A stretch of 64,000 nt of DNA, taken from Eutrema japonicum. Its lineage: Eukaryota; Streptophyta; Magnoliopsida; Brassicales; Brassicaceae. Positions 11,321 through 21,945 of the stretch are shown in pieces. Positions within the stretch are counted from its first letter, which is position 1. Each line of letters begins with the position of its first letter. A program made the position numbers and the translations under genes. Under the pieces are notes generated by a model. That model was not told where the DNA came from. It was given only the letters and a program-made list of their open reading frames with translations, and made no database searches. The stretch lies in contig BSQW01000005.1 in assembly GCA_030161315.1 (NCBI GenBank), forward strand, positions 45,910,274 to 45,974,273. Reading direction: 5' to 3'.

Positions 11321-11978
11321 TTCTGTGTACGGGGTGAATTATCATACGGACCTTTTTTCTTTTCTTTTTGGTTAAACTATACGGACCATTTTCTGATATC
11401 TCTTTGCATTTTCTATTGTGTGTACTTTGTTTTGCTTCGGAGAAGAGTAAAAAGAAACAATGTGTACAAAAATGAATTAGTTTTTGGTCAATGGCTTTGG
11501 AAATGATTTCATGTAAGAAAATGACAACTTTTAAAATTGTTATTATCAAATGACAAAAGATTACAGTAAGAAAATTATCTATGTGTGACAAATTGAGAGC
11601 TTTGTTGTGTGTATGATTTTCTGTTTATCTTGTCTATTATTTCTCTAAAGTTCACAAGGGCTATATATATATATTTTTGCCATCTAAATTACTTTTATTA
11701 GTTAACAAAATTACAGTCATTGTTTACATCAATATTTAGAAAATCAAGACATACATGGTACAAAAACCATTGACTGTTATAAATAATAGTTTTTTTTGCT
11801 AAAATATATGCGTGAACATTTGTTTTTTTATGTCGAAAAGTATTTCCTAAAACATGTATCACCATCTTTGGATTTTCTTGAATAAAATGATTGAACCGTA
11901 AATTATGTTTCCATTAATAAGTCGGATGATATTGAAGTTGTCTCCTTCAAACTCAACTTTAGTTAGACGATTTATAAG

Positions 11979-12009
<31 letters not shown>

Positions 12010-12440
12010 TTCTTTGTTAGGTCTCATTTTGTTATATGTCTAGGGAATTTTGCAGCATATAACACTTCTTGGTGAAGTACCTTTAGATTTTTATCTCATT
12101 GCCGATTCTAAAAAACACCACATCGATGTGTTTCGCATGCATGAGATTTATTTTATATAGTGGACGAACCAGATGTGCGTATTTTACTACAATCTTTTTA
12201 ATTATAAAATAAAATCACTTTATTTCATGAGCCACAATTTAGACATCAAATTATTATTTTTTTGTTGGGGGGTTAAAAATAGAAATATCTACAAGTTTAG
12301 GATTAGAATAAAAGACAAAACGTAAGCTTTCTATAGTGCCGTCTCTTGTTTGGCTTCACTTGTTTTTTATACTTTCTCCTTTAAAACCAGTTTTCAGTTT
12401 CTCTCTGTTTCGCACTCCATTCTCTCTCTACCTTTTGACT
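11321..12440. other. AT-rich spacer, no gene seen
   Basis: Contains a (TA)n microsatellite at about 11982-12009 and AT-rich unique-looking sequence. The antisense frame of about 100 codons at 11280-11591 is low complexity and not supported. Confidence 0.5.
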
Positions 12441-13257
12441 CCATGCCGGTCGCCGGCGAACTTTTCAACGGGTAATATACTTCCCAGGTGGTCACCGGAG
12501 TAATCCGGGACAACGAGATCTAATTCGACCAGCGGAGGTTTTGGGTAAGCCTGTGGATACTGGATTCGTCTTCGTTTTATTGCATGACTTTGTTAATCCT
12601 CTTCTCGGTGTTCTCTGCTCCGTTGGTCAGATCCGTATGATCCTTGTTTTCGGATCTGGGCGCATTTTCCAATTTCAGTTTTTTTTTTTTTTTTTTTTGG
12701 GGATTTTAAAAGTCTCTGATTCGGATCTGCTTTCTCTTGTTCGTAATCTTATTTGGGGGATTTTGTGCGTTTGATTGATATCATTATCTATCAACCTTTG
12801 GCTCTGATTTTAGGATCGATCTCATGTTTAATTCGAAGAATAAAGAGGCGATTTTGACATTTCTTTCTATTTTTAGTTTTCCAGATTCTGACATTGTTGT
12901 TCTATTTATTTCGATAATTTTCTACAGATTAATTGGGTATTGCATTGGTCAGAAGATTATCCAGATAACTTTGGAACTCACTGGTGTGGGTAAAAAGATT
13001 TGTGGATGTGTGTTGTTATTGGTTTGATTGTTTGAAATTTGATGGAACAAATAAAGAGATTGTTTTGGAGCAACGATTGGTATCTGTCTCTGGATACTGG
13101 GACAAGGGTTTCCCAATTTAGAAAGACTTGTTTTGATACTTGAAGAAGAAGAAGAAGAAGAAGAAGAAGAGTCTTGACAAAATTTTGTTGTTTGTTTTTT
13201 TTTCTTTGCTTTTTGGGTTTGGTTGGATTCTTTGTATTGAAATAGGTTTTAACATTA
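12441..13257 (+). promoter_or_regulatory. 5' UTR with a single intron of the F-box/kelch gene
   Basis: A CT-rich leader precedes a likely 5' UTR intron with donor GTAAGC at 12545 and acceptor AAATAG ending at 13245, twelve bases before the ATG. A GAA run lies at 13142-13170. Confidence 0.5.
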
Positions 13258-14421
13258 ATGGCGACGGAAGCGCGTTCTCCGGAGAGAAGAGAAGTCTCTG
13301 CTTCTGCTTCAGCTTCTGTAGTAGTGAGTGCGAGGGTAGGAGAGAACGATGGTCATCGCCTCAGGTTGGGATCAAGTGACTCGCTTCTCCCCGGTCTTAT
13401 CGATGATGTTGCTCTAAATTGTCTTGCTTGGGTTCCGAGATCTGATTATCCTTCGCTGTCTTGTGTAAGCAAGAAGTACAATAACTTGATCAACGGTGGG
13501 CAGTTGTTTGGTCTGAGAAAGGAATTGGGGATAGTGGAGTATCTTGTTTTCATGGTTTGTGACCCGAGAGGTTGGTTAATGTTTTCTCCCATGAAAAAGA
13601 AATGGATGGTGCTACCTAAAATGCCCTGCGACGAGTGCTTCAACCACGCGGATAAAGAGTCTTTGGCTGTTGACGACGAGCTTCTGGTTTTCGGGAGAGA
13701 GTTGTATCAGTTTGCGATTTGGAAATACAGTCTGAGGTCTCGTTGTTGGGTCAAATGCGAAGGAATGCATCGTCCTCGTTGCTTGTTTGCATCGGGAAGC
13801 CTCGGCGGAATCGCTGTTGTTGCGGGAGGAACCGATATGAACGGGAATATATTAGCATCAGCAGAGCTTTATGATTCTTCGTCAGGGAGATGGGAAATGC
13901 TTCCCAATATGCATTCCCCTCGAAGACTATGCTCGGGATTTTTCATGGACGGGAAATTCTACGTGGTTGGAGGAATGTCGAGCCCTAATGAATCGGTTAC
14001 TTGCGGGGAGGAGTTTGATCTAGAGACAAGGAAATGGAGGAAGATTGAAGGAATGTATCCGAATGTGAACCGAGCAGCTCAGGCTCCGCCTCTTGTTGTG
14101 GTGGTTAACAACGAGCTGTTCACGCTCGAATACTTAACCAATATGGTGAAGAAGTACGTTAAGACGGAGAACAAATGGGAAGTAATGGGAAGGTTACCGC
14201 CGATGGTGGACTCTTCAAACGGTTGGGGATTGGCGTTTAAACCGTGCGGGGACCAGTTGTTGGTGTTTTGCGGGCAACGAGGTTCGAATGGCGAGGGCAT
14301 TGTTGTGAATTCTTGGTGTCCGAAATCGGGAGCTAAAGATGGGAACTTGGATTGGAAAGTGCTTGGAGTTAAAGAGAATGTTGGTGTGTTTGTCTATAAC
14401 TGCGCAGTGATGGGTTGTTGA
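13258..14421 (+). CDS. F-box/kelch-repeat protein
   Basis: Single-exon gene of 387 residues. Residues about 42-82 form a degenerate F-box (LLPGLIDDVALNCLAWVPRS, then YPSLSCVSKKYNNLI), expected to bind the SKP1 subunit of an SCF ubiquitin ligase. Residues about 120-330 carry kelch repeats with the GG..Y and W signatures (VVAGGTD, AELYDSSSGRWE, FYVVGGMSS, EEFDLETRKWRKIEGM), expected to form a beta-propeller that holds the substrate. The N-terminus is Ser/Ala/Glu-rich and probably disordered. Position and sequence fit AT5G60570, whose substrate I do not know. The ATG at 13258 follows a spliced leader and is the first in frame. Confidence 0.9.
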   Translation: MATEARSPERREVSASASASVVVSARVGENDGHRLRLGSSDSLLPGLIDDVALNCLAWVPRSDYPSLSCVSKKYNNLINGGQLFGLRKELGIVEYLVFMVCDPRGWLMFSPMKKKWMVLPKMPCDECFNHADKESLAVDDELLVFGRELYQFAIWKYSLRSRCWVKCEGMHRPRCLFASGSLGGIAVVAGGTDMNGNILASAELYDSSSGRWEMLPNMHSPRRLCSGFFMDGKFYVVGGMSSPNESVTCGEEFDLETRKWRKIEGMYPNVNRAAQAPPLVVVVNNELFTLEYLTNMVKKYVKTENKWEVMGRLPPMVDSSNGWGLAFKPCGDQLLVFCGQRGSNGEGIVVNSWCPKSGAKDGNLDWKVLGVKENVGVFVYNCAVMGC

Positions 14422-16204
14422 AAAGAAACCCATCTTTTGTTTCTTCACCTTGGAGGTTCGGTTTTTTTCTTTCTATTACATCAAATCTTATCTCTGGTTC
14501 CTTCTTCTTCTTCTTCTCTTGACTTGTCTCTAGTTTTTCTAGTTTTATTATTGCTCTTCTTCTACTTTTGGGTCTGTTCTGTTTTTTTTTTTTTAATTTA
14601 TTGTTGGTAAATTGGAAAAGGGAAAATTCATTACTCTGCAAAATGTTCGCCTTTTCTTACTTAATTCATCATTTACTTGAATAAAAAAAAGTTTTTTTAA
14701 AAAAATAAACAAATTTTTTTGACGGTTTCTTCTCTCTCTCGTGATATCGCAAAGGCGATTCACGACAAACCATTTTCTTTCATTTGCCGCCGTAATAACT
14801 GGTACTAAAGCCGATCAATCTAGGCTGGATTTCTCCGGCCGACGCCGACAAGGACGGCGGCTCTGGCATAAATTTTTCTTTTTTTCTGTGTTTTTGCTTC
14901 ATTATCTTCCACCACGATCTTCGTGTATTTAAGTTAGTTCTCAGTAACCACCTTTCCTCTCCTCTTTGGAGTTTCTTTCCGGTGTCCATCATAGTGGTGT
15001 TGTCGGTGTTATATTTCTGAGATCGTTTGAATTTATTCATTGAATCAAATTACCCAATTTGGTTTAAGATTGAAACGATGGTCTCAACGAAAGTTACTAC
15101 TCACCATCTTATGGTTTGGGTATGTCATTTGGATTTTCGATCCGGGGATTGGAGAGATTAGGGTCAACGAAGATTATGGTAGGCGAATTTGTGATTTCAA
15201 CTCAATTTTTTCGGTGATTTTACTTTGCTGAATATGGCATTACCATGGAAACTGCCATGGAGCGGACATGGATTCAGAGCAGAAGATGCAGCCTTTTTGT
15301 TGTATGGCGACATTCGTACAGTCGTTGAAAATTGGCAATCTTAAGTTTTTTTCTATCAAAAGGATCAGAAAATTGGTTTTTTTCGAAGAATATTTTTAAT
15401 CCTTACTTGGAAATGTGTCAATGTAATACAACAGGAGAAAAAAATGGATCATAGCCAAAGAAATCGCATCAGATCAAATGCGATTATGAGGAAAGAAAGT
15501 GTGGACACTCTTTCAGCAAGAAAAACTCAGAAAAAAAATCGTCAAAACGCATTTTCGTTGTTTTATTGTTTTGTATGTTTACTTTTATGTATTGTGTGAA
15601 AGCAATAGAAGGTGGCTTTAATGGATGTTGGTGATCCCATAACCAGTCTGGTTCCCACATGACCCAAAGCCGGAGGAAGATAGGAGACGATGAATTATGA
15701 TTTACGATCTTTAAAAGTCTAATGCAGTCAAGATTTTTTTATTAGAAACAGTCGGTTCAAATACGTACAACTTAGTCTGAAATTTTCAGTGAGCTGAGAA
15801 AGTGTTCATGTGATCCTTATTTTTGCGGACATCAAGTACACATGTGGAATCCTGGCGTCGAAAATTTCAATGTGATATATTATGTGAAAAAAAAATATAA
15901 CGCCAAAAGAAAACAATTTTGGCGGGCTTCCCTCCTTATTTCGCCGTGGAGTAGGTTAAGCGGTGGCTATTTTGAGTTCTCATCGTCTCTTCGCCGGAGA
16001 TTCGTGTGGGAGTGGCGGTTGTCCTGCTATCGCCACATCTATTGCGGTGGTCCTGTTTCGTTTTAGAGTCTAGACCGGTGGTGGAAGTTTTCTGTTCAGC
16101 TACAGCTTGTCGGAGGTTTTCTATCCGGCGAACGGTTTGGGCGGAGGCGAGGGATTTCTCCTCGGCGGCGGAGGTTTTCTATTTCCTCGTCTAAGGTTTT
16201 GAGG
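14422..16204. other. Spacer with two GC-rich retroposon-like blocks
   Basis: After the F-box 3' UTR there are two GC-richer blocks (about 14740-15640 and 15920-16200) with CTCCGGC/GGCGG words like those in the retroposon at 9.0-10.3 kb. No conserved domain and no clean target duplication was found. I treat them as decayed retroposon sequence. Confidence 0.35.
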
Positions 16205-16337
16205 GACCATCGTCTAGTATACCACTCTCCCCAAAATTTAATCACAAATCTCCCTTTGTATTGAAATGTCGATTTTACCTTTAATGAAGAGTTGTAAAGA
16301 TTAAGTAGAATTGAATTGGTAAGAGGACAACGAAATG

Positions 16338-16417
16338 CACGGGAGCTCAGTGGTTGCGAGCTCCACGCGCGTCACCTGCGTGCGCACGACCGGGGTTCGA
16401 ATCCCCTCTACGTGGTA
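16338..16417 (+). other. tRNA-like sequence (SINE head or captured tRNA)
   Basis: GAGCTCAGTGGTTGCGAGC matches a tRNA A box and D arm with GCTC/GAGC stem, and GGGGTTCGAATCCCC is a perfect B box and T arm. The acceptor stem halves do not pair well and the middle arm is not a clean anticodon arm. It is therefore more likely a tRNA-derived SINE head or decayed tRNA than a working tRNA gene. Confidence 0.6.
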
Positions 16418-16627
16418 TAACTAGGTAATACTGAGTAATACTGAGTAATACTAGGGGTAATACTGGGTAATACTCGGGTAACACTCGGATGTAATACTAG
16501 GTAATACTGGGTAATATTAGGGAATACTAACGGTGAGTAATACTCGGGTAACACTCGGGTTTAATACTAGGTAATACTGGGTAATACTAGGGTGTAATAC
16601 TGGATAATACTAGGGAATACTGACGGT
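16418..16627 (+). repeat. TAATACT(GG)G minisatellite
   Basis: About 15 degenerate copies of a 10-13 bp unit (GGTAATACTGG, GGGTAACACTC variants) follow directly after the tRNA-like segment and within the TIR element. Confidence 0.85.
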
Positions 16628-16760
16628 GATATTTCATTTAAAACAACTTAGGGGTATTTTCGTCGTTTCACTTAAAGAGAGGGGGTATTGTGATTAAGTT
16701 AGGGTAGTGATGGTTAGAGAATTCCACATAGTGGTATTCTAGGAGATAATCCGGTTTTGA

Positions 16761-18060
16761 GTGTCTCCGGTTTTGTCTACGGTCTGGTTCTGGTTTTCTC
16801 GTTTCAATTAGATTTCGGTTTAGAGCTCCAACTAGACCCAATCCGGGTTAATATGGTTATGTTTAATTCCGATTTATTAATATTGTAAAAAAAAAAAAAA
16901 TACAGTAAAAATTTGGTCAAAAAAAAAGGGAAAACATATGAACTTCCTTTGAACCACTATACTCAATAAATGTTGTAGCTTCATGATTCATATGTTTAGC
17001 CCATTTATACAAAAAACGGCCTTTGCGGGTTGTATATCATCAGCCTATGGACGTAAGATCTTAAATCATTTAAACTAGGTGATATCCCGGGCCCATAGGC
17101 AGAGTGAAATGATTATTAAGAAAATTCCATATAATTTTATATACAAAATCTATTATACGTAAAATTATTATCTGGTATTCAAGATATATGCTAAAACATG
17201 TCATTATTTTTATCAACATAATAATTATTTTTAACTATTTTCAAATTTACGATTACTTTATATATTCGAATTAGCGATCTTTTATAGCTTTACAAATTTT
17301 TTAAAGTATTTAAGACCTTAATTTTTTTTACTCTTATCATTTTGGTCATTTTTATCTTATATTTCGGTTGCCTCTACTTATATTTATAGCCGAATTTAAA
17401 ATTTTAACACATCTTTATTTTTCATTCATAAAGTAGATAGTTTATGTTGGTTTTAAGAAATTTAAATCATATCATATGCGAAAAAAATAATATGGAATGT
17501 GAGTGGCATAAAATGTAAATATTCTAGTAATTTAAAATTATTTTTATATTTTGTATAGAAGCTCTCTTGTGTTTAACACATCAGCATAGTATCCATGTAA
17601 ATAACACGTTAATGCAAGGTTAGATTTTAACAATGCCTCAATTAATATATGAGGGATTTCAACATCTACAGTTTACACAAACAAAATATAAATATAGTTT
17701 TTTAAAATAAAAGTATATGTTCTTAAGATTTTTATACCATTTTTTTGTGAATAAAGAAGAGATTAGAGAAGATTGTTGTTTTGTGACTTATGTATTTCAT
17801 AGAAAGAATGATCTCCTTTTATTGGGAGAATACAAATGTAGTAACATATATGAATTTACTACAAGAATATGTTACTTATATGAAATGTTATTTGTAGTAG
17901 ATGTTATGTGATAGACATTCATTACTGGTTTCATATATGAATTTACTACAAGAATATGTTACTTATTGATTTTTGTGATAATTCAAATATTTTTATACAA
18001 TGAGTAAAAAACTTATGTAAAACAAGCTAAACGATGAAAAACCAAACCTATACACACATA
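16761..18060. other. AT-rich spacer with a 33-bp direct repeat
   Basis: No gene seen. The sequence ATATGAATTTACTACAAGAA and its continuation TATGTTACTTAT occurs at about 17848-17880 and again at 17935-17966. The small open frame at 17717-17911 has no recognisable features. Confidence 0.5.
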
Positions 18061-18063
18061 TTT

Positions 18064-18092
18064 CAACCCTAAACCCTAAACCCTAAATCCTA
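18064..18092 (+). repeat. Short interstitial telomere-like repeat
   Basis: Four to five CCCTAAA-type units in a row, immediately before the palindromes at 18101. Too short and internal for a chromosome end. Confidence 0.7.
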
Positions 18093-18100
18093 AATTTTAT

Positions 18101-18269
18101 GGTTAAGGGTATTACGACGACATTACGACGATTTAAGGCATACGAAATCGTTGTAATGTCGTCGTAATACCCTTAACCAGGAATTCAATTTTTTTTTGTT
18201 TAAGGGTTACGACGACATTACGGCGATTATGCCTTAAATCGTCGTAATGTCGTCGTAATACCTTTAACC
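18101..18269. repeat. Two successive foldback palindromes
   Basis: 18101-18178 has 34-base arms (GGTTAAGGGTATTACGACGA.. and its inverse) with one mismatch around a 10-base loop. 18198-18269 is a second hairpin with nearly the same arms and the loop in reversed orientation (TTAAGGCATA versus TATGCCTTAA). It is probably a foldback or MITE-type repeat. No coding content. Confidence 0.85.
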
Positions 18270-18612
18270 ATATATTAGATTCAATCAGTTCACGTTCACT
18301 CAATTTCTCTATTTTATGAGGTTTTTGCAGCTTTAGCTGAACCTTTTTTTTGTTGGCGAAAAATTAAGTACATAGCCTATTAGATCGCATCGACTCTCTT
18401 TACGACTTTTGTTGTGATGCTTCATTCTTTGATAATAAGCATGTTTTTTGGTTGATTTTTGCATGAAAATGATCATAAAGAAAAAATTGTCTCGAAAAAT
18501 GCAAGTATCTATATTTTTTATCTGTTATTCTTGACATTAATTAGTGCCATTTAAATGAGTTTGGTTTGGTTTTACCAGTTTTCTTATCATTACTCTTTTA
18601 ATCCAATGACAG

Positions 18613-18833
18613 GAAATAAAAAATTGAAGAAATCTATTAAAGAGCTTTCTGAAGCTATGAAAGATCTGCTGAAGTTGGAACTGACGGGAAGTGCACTTGA
18701 TGGAGAGCCTGTGGTGGAAGAAGAAGGCGAGGGTGAAGAATCAGTTCCTGATGCAGCTTATTCGCAAACTGCTGAAGCTGATATGTTCACAAAGATGAAT
18801 AGCAACATATACTGGGAGCTCTTCTCTATGGAG
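18613..18833 (+). pseudogene. Orphan exon-like fragment of an unrecognised gene
   Basis: An open stretch flanked by a 3' splice signal (ATGACAG at 18612) and a 5' splice signal (GAG/GTAGCA at 18834). It encodes about 73 residues with a lysine-rich helix (KKLKKSIKELSEAMKDLLKL), an acidic stretch (VVEEEGEGEESVPD) and NSNIYWELFSME. I do not recognise the family. No neighbouring exons are visible and the surroundings are transposon debris, so it is likely a captured or duplicated exon. Confidence 0.45.
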
Positions 18834-18924
18834 GTAGCATTTACATTGAACATCCTTTGTTTTTGTTGTTAATTTCTTTAGGTCTTGTACTATCAATACT
18901 AGAATCAAGTTGACCCCTGGTTTA

Positions 18925-19095
18925 AGTGCAAGTGTTAAGTTTCATAGGATTCCAAGTCAAAACCAATTGGCAATGAGTGGATTGGCCCAAGTCCCTTATA
19001 TATTACTCAATGTCTCTTCCCACTTCCGATGTGGGACAATCTTCACACACTCCCTAGAGATTAAGGCTCATGACCCATTAATCTCTACATAATCC
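18925..19095 (-). mobile_element. Decayed copia-type end, minus orientation
   Basis: Contains AACCAATTGGCAATGAGTGG, GGCCCAAGTCCCTTATATAT and CTTCCGATGTGGGAC, the inverted form of a common copia-like 3' sequence. It ends with CATGACCCATTAATCTC. Relic without coding capacity. Confidence 0.45.
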
Positions 19096-19291
19096 CAATA
19101 GCAAGCTAATCCTTTCAGTTGAATTTTAAGGCTCTATTTTCGTAATTATAAATAAAAGAATTTTCGTGAAGACAAAAGGCTCTTCTTCTTTCGGAATTTT
19201 CGAGAAGAATTTTCCGTATAACATGGAAATGAAAAGAACATTGTATTCCAATTTTTTTTTAGTATTGGATCTTCTTCTTTTTTTACCCATG

Positions 19292-21190
19292 AGTAGCCAT
19301 GGGCATTCGGGTCGGCGGTTCGGGTTCGGGTCGGGTCTGTGGGTTTCGGGTACCCGAAGTTGAAGAGGGCTGGACCCGAATAGGACCCGAAAATAAATTC
19401 GGGTTTTTACGGGTTCGGGTCGGGTTTATGTTTTTAATTGAAAATCGAAATGGAACCGAAAATAAATTCGGGTCGGTTCTGAACCGAAAAACCCGAAATT
19501 ACCTGAAAAATAAGAATTTCGGTTTGGTTTCATACCCGAGAAACTCGAATTACCCGAAATAAACTTGAATTACCCGAACATACAAATTCAAATCGAAGAC
19601 ATGTTCTTCAAATAAACCCAGATTTCATAGACTCCAAAAGTACAAGACTCAGACACAAAGACTCCAAAACACAATATTCAGAAGACATATTCTGCAAGTT
19701 GAACATCAGTAATCACTCATCATGACTGAAATCCAAAAAACTGAAAACACAAAGACAAGTAAGAAAGAACATCACTCATAATGACTCAAATTCTCCGATT
19801 CCAAGTCGTCTAGCCTGTATACAACAATGACAAACAATAGTTACTCACTCTCTTTGACTCTTTAACAACTACAAACAATCAAACAAAATTCATATCTAAT
19901 CAAGTAAGCAAAATCAGTAAGTCACTCTCAATGCCTCAATGACAAAGACAAACAATCAAACACAATTCATAACTTGAAAAAGTGTGAAGACATAGAATAT
20001 TACCTGATAAGTTAAAACCAAACTTCAGTTTTCAAAGCTGTCTTGAGATTCAAAGTTTTCAAACTCTGAAAAGTTAAAACAATCGACAGAAACAAAATCA
20101 AAAGTTAAAATCATAAAACTTAAAACCACAATTCAAAGGAGACTTCTAAGAACAGAATATACCTCTTTGAAGTTTATCTTGCAATTCAATTTCAGCAAGC
20201 ATGTCTTCTTTAGTGACTATTCCTCTTTCGTTTAAACAAATTTCACACTTCAATCATTGTTCTGTGCACATTAGCACTTCAATCATGTAGTGAGTCAAAC
20301 AACTTCGAGATGAGTCTAAGATTCTACCACTAGTGCTAAATGCAGATTCTGAAGCAACAGAAGACACATGCATTGCAAGCACATCCCTTGCCATTTCGGA
20401 TAAAACAGAGAACTTACAACTGTTCAACTTCCACCATCCCAAGACATCATATTATGTTCCAAAAATGTTTTTCTTTGGAGTTTCACATTTCTCCTTCAAA
20501 TATATATCCAACTCAGTACATGAATCTTGACTTCCTAACTCATCCACCATCTCTTTGTATACAAAATCTATTCTTTCATATCCACTCTCAAAATCTAATC
20601 CATTTTGTCAAACACATTACCTGTAGCATGTTCTTGTGACTCTTGAGGCTCTTGACCACTTTGAGACTCATTTCATGTGGATCTAGATGATGTCTCAGTT
20701 CTTGTCACATTGCTGCTAATGATGTACTCCTCAAACAGGTTCTTCATAACTGTGATCACAGATTCAGAAAGCTCTTTAGATTCATGACTATCTTTTCCAT
20801 AAATTCTTTCAAAGCAAAGTGTAGCAAACCTCATTTTGTTACTTAGATCTAAGATACTAGCTCTGATAAGAAGTCTTGATTTTCTTCAACCCATCCCAAT
20901 ACTTATCAAATTTGTCTCTCATAGTCTTGATCTTTGCCCTCATTGCTTCATCAGAATCGTTGCTCAGCTTTATCAAATTCCTTTCAATAGTCACACTCTC
21001 ATTGTACCACTTGTAGGAATTCACTGAAGTAGATGATGAAACAACTAGTGTAGAGTTGTAAAAGATAACTGATTACAATAATCTTCATTGGATATTTTTC
21101 GTTGTTATTATTATTTTTTAAATGTTATATATATATATAATGTTATTATTATTGTTACAAGTTATATCGAAGCACTTTTCTCTTACACAT
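19292..21190 (-). mobile_element. Degenerate hAT transposon
   Basis: The left edge carries the GGGCATTCGGGTCGG and GGTTCGGGTCGGG words that mark the subterminal region of Brassicaceae hAT elements. The interior encodes, on the minus strand, a broken hAT transposase. I could not fix the right end or a target duplication. Confidence 0.55.
20254..21030 (-). pseudogene. hAT transposase C-terminal pseudogene
   Basis: The minus-strand frame 20254-20442 reads WWKLNSCKFSVLSEMARDVL, then SSVASESAFSTSGRILDSSR, the hAT dimerisation domain signature (WW..N...FP.L..MA.D.L......S.ASE..FS..GR). Upstream (up to about 21030) other frames show MRAKIKTMRDKFDKYWDGLK, typical of the RNase-H-like region before it, interrupted by stops. 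It is non-functional. Confidence 0.85.
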
Positions 21191-21277
21191 ATTCGGGGCG
21201 GGGACAAATGGGAAAAGAAACTTGATCATATTATATTATTCTCAACGGATAGGAGGAGAAAGATGTAAAACATTAAA

Positions 21278-21945
21278 ATACTGTAAAAACTCTATAAATT
21301 AATAATGTTGGGACTTTGATATTTTATTAATTTATAGAGTTATTAATTTATCAGTTTTAACTAAAAATTATATAATAATTATTAATTTTAAATGAACTTT
21401 TTTAAAGTTCATAATCTTCTAAATCTTCTTTTAATTTGAAATAAGAAATTTTCTTGCAACAAGAGTTTATAAGAAATTATGGCCACGAACTTCCCCATAT
21501 TGCTATCAATGTCTTTATATCGCACGTAACCATGTTGATGATGATATTGAAGGTGATATGATACATTTGGAAGCAGTTAAGCGTAAAACAACAATTATCG
21601 TGTCTAGTACTCTTCACAATTTTGGATATAATTTTAGAAGACAATACCAAGATTTTTTGATGTAGTAAGAAAAACTAAAGATGAACTCCAAACATATTTC
21701 ATTTTTAAGAAAAAACAAAATTTTAGTATTTTATTTTAATTATATCTATGTATAAGTTTTTTATATAACAATTATTAATTTATGATATTAATGAGACCAT
21801 ATATTTATATAGGGATTTTGTTAAAATTATTATCTTATGGAATTGTGTCATATTTTAAACCGGCCCAACTTAATATCGGAATTTTTTATTAATTTATGGT
21901 GTTTATTAATTTATCGAATATTAATTTAAAACATGTGTTTTCTAA
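21278..21945 (+). mobile_element. Pogo/Emigrant-like DNA transposon relic
   Basis: The left end ACTGTAAAAACTCTATAAAT followed by TAATAATGTTGGGAC resembles the recalled terminal repeat of Emigrant/Lemi1 pogo-like elements (CAGTAAAACCTCTATAAATT). The right part repeats TTATTAATTTATGGTG and TATTAATTTATCGAA in inverse sense. Inside, 21525-21660 gives a scrap (HVDDDIEGDMIHLEAVKRKT) that may derive from a transposase. Decayed; family is inference. Confidence 0.5.

Larger units (their letters stand above)
16205..16760. mobile_element. Non-autonomous TIR element carrying a tRNA-like module
   Basis: The left end (TATACCACTCTCC.., TTTAATCACAAATCTCCCTTT, GATTTTACC) is an imperfect inverted match of the right end (GTATTTTCGTC.., GGGGGTATTGTGATTAAGTT, TAGTGGTATTC). 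The pattern resembles short Mutator-like elements of Brassicaceae. The interior holds a tRNA-like segment and a minisatellite. No coding capacity. Superfamily is inference. Confidence 0.5.

Noticed and set aside
16338..16417. A functional tRNA gene
   Set aside because: D and T arms are good, but the acceptor stem does not pair and no clean anticodon arm can be drawn.
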